DNA of 64,000 nucleotides from Jacaranda mimosifolia (taxonomy: Eukaryota; Streptophyta; Magnoliopsida; Lamiales; Bignoniaceae): NCBI GenBank assembly GCA_018894105.1, contig CM032117.1, forward strand, positions 37,180,501 to 37,244,500, given 5' to 3'. Below are positions 12,723 to 21,662 of this stretch, one piece after another. The notes beneath the pieces were generated by a model, which ran no database searches, had not been told where the DNA came from, and saw nothing but the letters and a program-made list of their open reading frames with translations. The position numbers and the translations under genes are program-made. Each line of letters begins with the position of its first letter. Position 1 is the first letter of the stretch.

Positions 12723-12900
12723 GAGAGAAATTAATTTGGAAAGAAAATTCAAATGAAGGAGTTCATTTGAGGTGTATTTAAAATTAATTTGGATGACGTT
12801 TCATAAGATGAAATGAAGATTCAAATTAAATTCAAATGCAAGTGATATTCACATTTTACATGCAAGTGACTTGCTTGTTGGCAAACCACCTCATGGACAG

Positions 12901-13373
12901 TAAAGCTGTAAACGAGTCGAGCTAACTGACGAGCTTCGCGAGCTGAGCTCGAGCTAGCTCGACTGGAGCTCGAAATGATTCGAGCTCGAGCTTTACCTCG
13001 AGTCGATCTCTAGCTATTTTTATATAAGCCAGGCTTGCAAGCTGATTTATATTTTTAATATTATTAGTATATAATATATTATTAATAATATATCTTATAT
13101 ATGAATATTATATATATTCTAATATATATATATACCAAAAAGAAAAATAATATATTACTAGCCTAAATTCAAAATAAAAAAAAAAAACTAAAATGTTTTA
13201 ATTTATAAATGTTAATCATTAAATATTTACCAATTTATTAAAAAAATTCGAGCTCGAGCTTACAATATTTCATAGTTTATTTACAAATTCAACCTTAATC
13301 GAGCTGAGCCAATCGAGCTCGAGCTAGTAAAATTTTCCCAAGCTGGGCTCGGCTCGGCTTATTTGTAGCCCTA
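12901..13373. mobile_element. hAT-like MITE inserted in the LTR of copy A
   Basis: A 473-bp insert absent from the other LTRs starts TAAAGCTGTAAACGAG and ends with the inverse of TAGGGCTACAAATAAG, giving imperfect terminal inverted repeats. It is flanked by ATGGACAG (12,893-12,900) and ATGGACGG (13,374-13,381), an 8-bp duplication with one mismatch, as expected for hAT transposons. The ends are rich in GAGCTCGAGCT motifs and the middle is very AT-rich. It has no coding capacity, so it would be a non-autonomous element mobilised by an hAT transposase elsewhere. Confidence 0.85.
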
Positions 13374-13413
13374 ATGGACGGTGCAATGCCAACTTGCATC
13401 ACACCTTCAACTC

Positions 13414-13421
13414 TATAAATA
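13414..13421 (+). promoter_or_regulatory. LTR promoter TATA box, copy A
   Basis: TATAAATA followed by GAGG, in the same place in the LTR as TATATATA in copy B. Transcription of the element would start some 30 bp downstream, marking the start of R. Confidence 0.6.
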
Positions 13422-14020
13422 GAGGAGTGGCTAGCCATAGCAATCAATGTATGTGATGCTAGATTTCATTTTTCCCTACAAAAAGTGTGATCCACTCATG
13501 TGTTGAAGTTTCACACAATCCTCACCATTTCTCTCCACATTTTCAGTCCTCCTAAACCTTGTTCTTCTAGTTCTCTAGCTGATTAAATGAATATTGGATT
13601 CCTCCTTGGGTATGTGGGTCATAGTATTAGAGGCTTCACATTTGGGGAGCTTTGCTCTTGAAGATCCACTGTGGTGCAGAATCTTTCGAGGCTGTTTTGG
13701 AGGCCTTTTCAATTTTGGATTTTGTTGAAATTTTTACTAGAGATCCTAAAGTATGTTGAGGTGCTGCTATCCAAATTTGAGCTTAGTTGGAGTTGATTTG
13801 CTTGAGCAATTGTTGCCATTTCTCTGTTGTGCCAGGATTGACAGTTTTGAAGAGTTCATTAGTGTCATCTTTCCTACCTTTGGATTTAAGCGATCAAGGT
13901 ATTTTTTTGCCTTTAATCCATTTTAATAGCATGATTAGATCGTTAGATGAGGAATAGTCAAGTTTTATTTAGCTATTTTTGCTTTATAATTTGGATCCTT
14001 GTGCTATTCCTTACTTCAAG

Positions 14021-14033
14021 TTGTATCAGAGCC
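14021..14033 (+). other. Primer-binding site, copy A
   Basis: TTGTATCAGAGCC, two bases after the LTR end, differs by one base from TGGTATCAGAGCC, the usual plant copia site complementary to the 3' end of initiator Met-tRNA. Confidence 0.8.
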
Positions 14034-16017
14034 TAATTCATACTTTGATTTGAATTTTATTTGATTGATTCATGTGATAAATTGATCTATATCACCAAAT
14101 AATTGATCCAATTCATGGATTTGAGTGTTTGGTTGATGTTTCTTGTGGCTCCTTTGTTGATGAATTGAAATATGCTAATATATTGATATATTGAATCAAG
14201 TGTTAATTCATATGTTAGTATGATTTTGATTCATGGATGATTATGTTAAATGCTTATTTAGCATAGGATAATGTTATATGTTGGTATAGCATGTTTAATT
14301 TGTCCTTAAGGTATTTTAGTCATTTTTGGATCTAACTGGATTGGAATTAATTGGAGATTTTTGAAGAATGTTGATTCTTACTTGAACTTATTTTTTGAAG
14401 CCTGTTTGAGCACTTGAATTTTCACATTTAAAAGGTATTTTAAATCTGGAAATTTGTCTAATATGTGTGATTTAGTGTTGTGGAGGTGTCCACAATTTTT
14501 TTGGTGCGCAAAACTAGACCACATTTGGGCTTGACTTGGTCCTTAAGAGAAAACAGGGCAGCTACCGCCTATGCCTGGGTGCTGGCAGAGTCCAACACGC
14601 CCGCGGCATGGTCATGCGGCCTGGCTAGGCAGCAATGTTCGATTAAGGTCTTAGATGAGTTTTAAGCCTCTAACATGTTGTTTTTGTGCTCAAAATTAAT
14701 CTAAATCATGCTAATTAGATGCACAAGTGTTGTGCAAGTTCTCAAAATTATGTTTTGACATTTTTTCAATGCTTTTAAATCTTGTTCAAGTTAATCTTCA
14801 ATTTTGTGCAAAAATGAGATGCATAGTTGTTATGTTTATTTTTGCTAGTTAATTAATTATTTATGAGATAAGCATTTAATTTGTGGAATTGAATGTCAAT
14901 TCTTATTTATTGTTCATTTGACTGTTGAATGAATGATGAATGAATGGAGATGAACAAGAGTCTTTAATATTGATTTTATTTGTTTCAAGTTGCTGAAAAA
15001 AGGTTGTATTAAATTGGGGCTTGCACGTCTCTTAATTTCTATCTTGTAAATATTATGAGAGTAGAATCATTAGGAGGATTTCCTTTCTCATATAATTGTT
15101 GCAAGGAGATAAGAAGACCATTGGAGGCATGAAGACCCATGAATGTATGGGATGCATTTATATAATAGCTAGATTTAATCAACTCACTTAAAATCAACTA
15201 AGTAGTGCACATATGGCTCTAAAGTGCACTACTTGCTTAAGGCTCATGGTCATTCCACCCTAGGAGCATGCTATACGCATTTACTTATTTATGCTTTCTT
15301 TATCCTATTGTTATATGAGATGCATGGTTAGGATATAGAAAACCTAACTAAGAGAAGATAAAATTGATCAAATCTTTGCAAGCAAGAAAATCCATCCACT
15401 TGGAGAGTCTAAGTGTTTTCAAATATTAAGTCAAAATGGATACAAATTAGAAGGAGTTTTAATTAAACCATGCCTTCTACTAATACTATGAGACAAGATG
15501 ATGCTACTACATTTGTGTGATGTCTCACGAGTCATGGGTCACGCTTATAGTGGAAAGCTATGATCACATACTCAGCATACGATGCACCTTTGGTTTGACA
15601 CTTCTTATGCATTGTCTCACGAGTCTTGGAATGCTATAGTGCGGTTTCGAATCAAAACTTGATTGGTAGGTCTGACTTAACACCTGGTAATGTAGATGTC
15701 GCATGAGTCGTGGGTCTATATAAAAAGTGACGCAAAATATATCAAGCGTTGCATAGAGATGCAATTAGTAAAAGTTGCTTATTTTTCGATTGTTTGTGGA
15801 TGTATCACGAGTTGTGGGTCCGCTATAAGTCCTTAGGGCCTTGATTCTCACTAGGAAATGAGATTTGCCAAATTCCTTATGGGAGTGAGGAATTTGATAA
15901 AATAATGGGAGAAAAATATACTTGAAAGTCCATGAACATGTTTTCCAATATCAATATTCAATCACATGCTTATATTCTCTTTTTCATATTTTGTTGATTT
16001 TTGAAATCTCAAATCAA
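14034..16017 (+). other. Long untranslated leader, copy A
   Basis: About 2 kb separates the primer site from gag, with no credible ORF; the 61-aa ORF at 14,480-14,665 is a translation of a GC-rich island (about 14,545-14,645) that is not conserved in copies B and C. Just before gag, four copies of a motif close to TCACGAGTCGTGGGTC occur at about 15,523-15,540, 15,615-15,630, 15,698-15,716 and 15,803-15,820. Long leaders are known in several plant copia lineages; the two features are discussed as findings. Confidence 0.65.
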
Positions 16018-16296
16018 ATGGCTAGAAATCCACTCAACGCTATTTTGGAAACCAATAAACTCATTGGGCCTAGCTTCCATGATTGGCTAAGAAACCTCAA
16101 GATAATTCTTGATTCCAAAAAGAGGACCTATGTGTTTAATCAAAGTCCGCCGGACACCATTGGTGATGATACCGATGATGAGGCACATGAAATGTTCACG
16201 AAGTGGGTGGATGATGATCTACAAACACGATGTCTCATGATGGCTTCTATCACTAATGAGCTGCAGAAGTCTCAATAGCACATAAAAATTGCTCAC
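16018..16296 (+). pseudogene. gag N-terminal fragment, copy A
   Basis: The reading frame starts at ATG 16,018 (MARNPLNAILETNK), and this start is conserved in copies B and C. It runs through the W-L-R-N-L-K-I-I-L segment typical of the copia gag (UBN2/retrotran_gag-like) N-terminus to a stop at 16,276-16,278, where related copies have a codon. Gag forms the virus-like particle that packages the element RNA. The frame is then cut at 16,296 by the insertion of copy B; its continuation is at 27,132. An upstream in-frame ATG at 15,922 lies in the leader and is unlikely to be used. Confidence 0.8.
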
Positions 16297-16541
16297 TGTT
16301 GAAATAATGCCCGGCAAGCCAATTAGATTGGCCTCATAAAAGCTATTTCGTTGTAAAACAATCTTGATTGAATGATATTCTTTATATGGCCACCTTCATC
16401 TTATGCTTTTTATTACTTCACTTGCATTTGGATGAAGCCCCTAGATCACTTATGACTATGGGACTTGGTTCGGTGACCATGGAATAAGTCTTACACGATT
16501 GTGATCTTAAATTTTCCAAGTCGTAGGATCTCATAAGATAG

Positions 16542-17366
16542 GGATTTGGGAGAAGTATCGTACATATTGAGAATACATATCTCTAAAAATGGATCTAAGA
16601 GGATGCTGGGGATATCCCAGACCCTGTACATTGATAAGATACTAAAGAGGTTTAGTATGAAAGAATCCGAGAAGGGATTTCTTCCCATGGGACATGGCAT
16701 TCGTCTCTCCAAGTCAATGGCCCCCAAGATAGAGGAAAAGAAACGAAGGATGTCCTACATTCCTTATGCCTCCACCATTGGTAGCATAATGTATGCAGTT
16801 CCATATACAAGACTGGACGTGGCATACTCGCTAAGTGTTACGAGTAGGTTCCAATCCAATCTCGATGAGAGTCACTGGATAGCCATTAAAGCAATCCTTG
16901 AGTACTTGAGAAGGACTAAGAACTTGTTTTTGGTATACGCTAATTGAGAATTGAAACTAGAGGGGTTTTCGGATTCAAGTTTCCAATCCAATATAGATGA
17001 CCTAAGATCCACCTCTGGATGTATATTTTGCCTCAATGGTGGCACAGTGAGTTGAAAGAGTTCCAAACAAGATACCACGAACGATTCTACCACAGAGGCA
17101 TAATATATTCTGGCTTAAGAAGCTGCAATGGAAGGTGTTTGGATGAAAAACTTTATTCAAGAGTTGAATGTAGTGTCTAGCATTACTGAGCCAGTGGTTG
17201 TCTATTGTGACAACAACGAGGCAGTGGCATAAGACAAAGAGCCAAGATCTCATCATAAATCTAAGCACATTTTGAGGCGATATCATTTGATCCAGGAGAA
17301 CATTGCTAGAGGCGACATCCGAGTGGAGAGAGTTGCCTCGGAAGAGAATATAATAGATCCACTAAC
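16542..17366 (+). pseudogene. RT-RNase H fragment grafted inside the 5' LTR of copy B
   Basis: The translation opens inside the RT C-terminal part (a GEVSYILRIHI segment, then YIDKILKRFSM), continues through FLPMGHGIRLSKSM and the thumb/connection region, and reaches the RNase H end (a DNNEAV-like metal-binding stretch near 17,205-17,225, then HHKSKHILRRYHL and RGDIRVERV). Frames break at 16,945 and 17,104. It aligns with 24,036-24,860 of the same element and 48,100-48,950 of copy C. The left joint is at about 16,541 and the right joint at about 17,359-17,370, where CCACT is shared by the RNase H and LTR parents. Confidence 0.85.
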
Positions 17367-17780
17367 AAGTCTTTCAGGTTGAGATTGGGTATGAGCTACT
17401 TGGCATGGAGGTTTGTGAGATCCAAGATAGAATTCGACTCCTCGATTTTATGAAAGGCGAGTTCATCTCCTATGTATTATATAATGATTGATTCCAAGAA
17501 ATCCTTGCATAAGGTGGTGTGACAATTTAGAAAAGGAATTTTCTAAAGATGAGGTCACACAAGGGAATTGAACATTGGGAATAGAGACATAGTATCGATA
17601 CTATTAGGAAGCCGACAAATATCTTGACCTAGGCCTCTTTCGGGAGATAGGAGACTGAAGAACCGTATTTGCATGGTAAGCATAGAGCTATATTGGTTCT
17701 CCAAAATATTCATTTTGGCCAATTAGTTGGGCTCCATGGGCTTGAGGTTGGACATTGACCCTAGAGATTAGGTACTCCTC

Positions 17781-18234
17781 AATTAATGAGATTAATTGAA
17801 TTGAGTTGAATAGTTTAAAAGTGTTTTAAACTAAAATGAATATATGATATTCAAAAGTCACAAGGAGTTGTGAGCCCATGTCCAATGAATGGTAGAACCA
17901 ATTGGGTCACACACAAAAGCCAATTAGCTTCGCAGTTGATGGAGCAATTTTCTAAGAGTTAAAGAATTTCTCTTAGTGGATTGATTTTGAGGAGTCCAAT
18001 TTAAAGGTCAATTTTGACTTGATTAATTTAAGTGTTAAATTAATCAATTAATTTAAAAGGTTAAATAAGACCATTAATTAAGGAGTTAATTAATTCGTGC
18101 CAAAGTGACCATCAATTGGTCAAGTTAACTTAAAGAGTTAAGTTAACAAAATTAAGCTTAAGAGTTAAGCTTGTTTGACTTAAGAGTTAAGTCAAAGGTT
18201 AATTAATTAAATTAAAGTGTTTGATTTAATTAAT
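17781..18234 (+). other. Hairpin array in 5' LTR of copy B
   Basis: Perfect or near-perfect short hairpins: 17,781-17,797 (7-bp stem, loop GAG); 17,812-17,832 (9, GTG); 18,021-18,045 (11, GTG); 18,073-18,094 (9, GGAG); 18,106-18,122 (6, TCAAT); 18,124-18,147 (10, AGAG); 18,154-18,172 (8, GAG); 18,175-18,195 (9, GAG); 18,202-18,234 (15 with one mismatch, GTG). The last six lie almost end to end. Confidence 0.9.
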
Positions 18235-18443
18235 GGAAAGAATACATTTTGGAGGGAAAGTTAAAATGAAATTTTCATTTGAATTAGCATCTTAATTAGC
18301 TTGAAATTAGATTTCAAATGTAATTAAGATGCATATGAAATTCAAATTGGATTTGAAATTGCATTTGCCACCTTGGCAATGCTAGTTGGTTGTCCACCTT
18401 GAGGAAGGTTTGATGCCAACTTGGAATCACACCAATATCACCC

Positions 18444-18451
18444 TATATATA
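18444..18451 (+). promoter_or_regulatory. LTR promoter TATA box, 5' LTR of copy B
   Basis: TATATATA followed by GATA, at the same LTR position as in the other copies. Confidence 0.6.
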
Positions 18452-18545
18452 GATATATTGGGTGTAAGGATAGGTCATTGCTGAAAGTGTGAAAGAATTA
18501 GATTCTTTTGCAATTCTCTCCGAAACAACTTGCAAGCATTATCAT

Positions 18546-18580
18546 TCTTCTTCTTCTTCTTCTTCTTCTTCTTCTTCTTC
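18546..18580. repeat. (TTC)n microsatellite in R/U5 of copy B
   Basis: About 11-12 TTC units in the 5' LTR; the matching place in the 3' LTR (26,628-26,640) has about four. The Ser-rich ORF at 18,489-18,728 is its translation. Confidence 0.95.
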
Positions 18581-19072
18581 CCTACCTCAAAACCGCCTCC
18601 ACCATTATCATTCTCCTCTCTTATTCCAGCTTATAGTGAGGAGATTTTGGAAGTTTTATTGGTGTGTGGATCATATCAATAGAGGCAAACAAGTTAGTTT
18701 GCTACGGTTTGGAGATCCACTTGTGTAGAGCACCGATTTGGCGAATTGTTACAGGGAGATACAGAAATATTTTTGATCCAAATTTTTTATTGTGTTTCCT
18801 CCAAGGTGTTGGAGGTTTCGGTATTTTTTTTGTGAATTTTGGAGGAGTTTTAATGCGGTTAGAAATCGCTCCCTCCCTGCTGCGTAGTTTCTGGCAGATT
18901 TTGGATTGGTGAAAGGTTCACCACTTTCTCCTTGGATATTTGCATTTCAAGGTAACACTCTATATAAATCTTGATTTTAGGCATGATTTGATCCTAGTTA
19001 GCATGTAAGCACTATTTTATTTATCTTATAAAGTTTTTATAATTGGATCCTAGTGTCTTACTTGCTTTCAAG

Positions 19073-19085
19073 TTGTATCAGAGCC
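19073..19085 (+). other. Primer-binding site, copy B
   Basis: TTGTATCAGAGCC, identical to copy A and two bases after the LTR end; complementary to initiator Met-tRNA with one mismatch. Confidence 0.8.
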
Positions 19086-21023
19086 TAAATAATGCTTAGA
19101 TTTTGATTTTTTGTTGATGATTGATTCATGTGATGGATTGATCAAAATCACCAAATTCTCGATTCATATTATGGATTGGAGTGTTTGGATGATGTTGTGC
19201 GTGGCTCCTTGATTGATGAATTGAAAGTATGCTAATATGTGTTTTAAGTGTTGATTCATATGATTAGTATGTTTTAATTCAGAGCTTTTAATGTTAAATG
19301 TTGTTTTAGCAATTGATGTTATATGATGATATAGCATGTTAAATCTAACATTAATGTGTTTTGGTCATTTTTGGATCCAATTTGATTGGAGTTTTGTTGG
19401 AGATTTTTGACGAATGTGATTCTTACTTAAACTAGTTTTTTGAAGCTTGAAAGAACGCTTGAATTTCCACTTTTAAAAGTTGTTTTGAATCTGGAAATTC
19501 TATCTAAAATGTGTGATGGCATGTTTAGGAGGTGTCCTAAAATTTTTGGTGCATAAAAGTTGAGCTGAAAATAAGGTAATTTGGTCCTTAAGCGAAATCA
19601 TAAAGCCTGCCGCGCATGGTCTGGCGTCGATCGGCTAGCCTGCACACGCCCAGCCCGTGCGCAGGGGAACTATTTGCCAAGGATGAGTTTTAACCTAAAT
19701 TTGTGTTTCCTTTAATGCTCAAAATAATTTTGCATCACACATAGAAGATGCAAAAGTATTGTGCAAGTGTTCAATAAAATGTTTGACATTTTTTCAAGCT
19801 TCTTAAAAATTGTTGAAGTTAATCTCCAAATGTTGCATAAGTTTTATGCATGACCAACTATTTGTTAATTTGATTAGCATTTAATTGATGAAATTAATTA
19901 TTAATTCTAGATTTATTTATTGTTCATTTAATTGTTGAATGGATGATGAATGAATGAGGATGATCATGAGCTTTTAATATCGATTTTATTTATTTCAAGT
20001 TGTTGAAATGGGTTATATTAAATTGGGGCTTGCATGCCTCTTTATTTCTACCTTGTAAATGTGATGAGAGTAGAATCACTAGGAGTGAGGATTTCTTTCT
20101 CATGTAAAAGTTACATGGTGCAAAGGAGACCATGAAGGCATGGAGACTTTTGATGATCCATGAATGTATGAGATACAATCATGCAATAGCTAAATTTAAT
20201 CAACCCACCTAAAATCAACTAGGTGGTGCACATATGGCTTTAAGTGCACCACTTGGTTAGGCTCATGGTCATCCCACCCTAGAAGCATGCTAGGCGCATT
20301 TACTTATTTATGCTTTCTATATCCTATTGATGTATGAGATGCATGTTTAGGATATAGAAAACCTAAATAAGAAGATAAAATGATGAAATCTTTGCAAGCA
20401 AAAACCCTCAACTTAGAATGTCTATGTATTTTTCAAATATGAAGTCGAAATGGATACAAATTAAAAGAGTTTTAATTAATCTAAGCCTTCTACCAATAGT
20501 GTATGCCATGACGATGCAGCCAATTTTGTGTGATGGCACTCGTACGGTCACACTTAGGAGGAAAGCTATGAGCATGCATTTAGCATAAGATGCACTTTGA
20601 CTTAGGAATGTTCACACATTAGCAATCGTACACGAGGGACGATGCGGTGCCCATCTTGAGTCAAAGATTGATTAGTAGGCATGACTTAATGCTTAGTACC
20701 ATAGATGGCACACGTATACGTGGGTTTATGTCAAAAGTGAGGCAAAACATATCGAGAGTTGCATGAGATGTAATTAGAAAAAGTTGCTTACCCTTCGATT
20801 GCTTGTGGATGACACTCGTACACGGGGGTCCACTTGCAAGTCCTTGGGATCTTAATTCTCACTAGGAAATATGATTTCTCGAATTCTTCTGGGAGGTGAA
20901 GAATTTGATAAAATAGTGGGAGAAAAACATGATTGAAAGACCATGAACATGTTTTTATATCAATTCAATCAAATGCTTATACTTTTTTTCGCCTATTGTA
21001 GATTTTCCAAATCTTCAAACAAA
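19086..21023 (+). other. Untranslated leader, copy B
   Basis: Collinear with the leaders of A and C. It holds a GC-rich island at about 19,605-19,680 unlike that of A or C, and four copies of a CACTCGTACACGGGGGTC-like motif at about 20,535-20,550, 20,623-20,640, 20,707-20,726 and 20,812-20,830. Confidence 0.65.
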
Positions 21024-21662
21024 ATGGCTAAGAATCTAATCGCATCTATTTTGGAAACCAATAAACTCACTGGGCCTAACTTCCAAGATTGGTTGAGAAA
21101 CCTTAAAATAATTCTTGACTATGAAAAACGAACTTACGTCTTTGATCAAAGTTCCATGGACACACTTGGTGATGACGCCAGTGACCAACAACGTGAAATG
21201 TTCATGAAATTTGTACATGATGATCTACAAGTTAGATGTGTCATGATGGCCTTTATGTCCAATGAGCTCCAAAAGACTCATGAGCGCATGAAACATGCTC
21301 GAGAGATCTATGTACACTTACAAGAGTTATATAGTGTACAAAATAAACACGAAAGGTTCTCTTTGTCCAATGAGCTCTTTAGGACAAAGATGAGTGAATG
21401 GTCGAATGTCCATGATCACGGCCTCAAGATGATAGGACTCACTGAGAAGCTTGGACATTTAGATATGGTCATGGACAACGACCTTTACGTGGATTTGATC
21501 CTACAGTCGTTGCCGCCATCATATGATCAATTCGTTATGAACTTCAATATGTCCAAGCAAGAAGTTACAATTAGCGAGTTGATCAATATGCTTGTGACCG
21601 TGAAGGCGACTATGAGAAAGGAGAAGCCCCTTATGGGAGGTAAAATGAAGAAAAGTTCATAA
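21024..21662 (+). pseudogene. gag, copy B
   Basis: The longest open gag in the window. From ATG 21,024 (MAKNLIASILETNK) it encodes about 212 residues to a TAA at 21,660-21,662. It covers the N-terminal W-L-R-N-L-K segment, an ELQKTHERMKHAREIY helix, and the conserved ILQSLPPSYDQFVMNFNM motif typical of the copia UBN2 gag domain. The zinc knuckle lies past the stop, in another frame, so gag is split from its RNA-binding part. ATG 20,943 is also in frame but lies in the leader; 21,024 is preferred because the start is conserved in A and C. Confidence 0.85.

Larger units (their letters stand above)
11269..14018 (+). repeat. 5' LTR of copia copy A
   Basis: It starts TGTTGGAATAGTGCCC, the same start as the LTRs of copies B and C, and ends TTCA two bases before the primer-binding site. 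Without the 473-bp MITE and its 8-bp duplicate it is about 2.27 kb, matching 2.16-2.25 kb for the other LTRs. It carries a TATA box, a short-hairpin array (about 12,228-12,722) and, after the MITE, the transcribed R/U5 part. Confidence 0.85.
16297..19070 (+). repeat. 5' LTR of copy B, containing an RT-RNase H graft
   Basis: LTR sequence covers 16,297-16,541 and about 17,367-19,070. In between, roughly 300 bp present in the 3' LTR are replaced by about 825 bp of reverse transcriptase-RNase H sequence in plus orientation. It ends CTTTCA two bases before the primer site. It includes TATA, a TTC microsatellite and the hairpin array. Confidence 0.85.

Noticed and set aside
12480..12730. Possible CRISPR-like or satellite array from recurring GAGTTAA
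   Set aside because: Spacing and flanks show independent inverted repeats with distinct stems, not direct repeats with spacers; the genome is a plant.
14480..14665. 61-aa ORF as a leader-encoded protein
   Set aside because: It spans the hypervariable GC island and has no counterpart in copies B or C.
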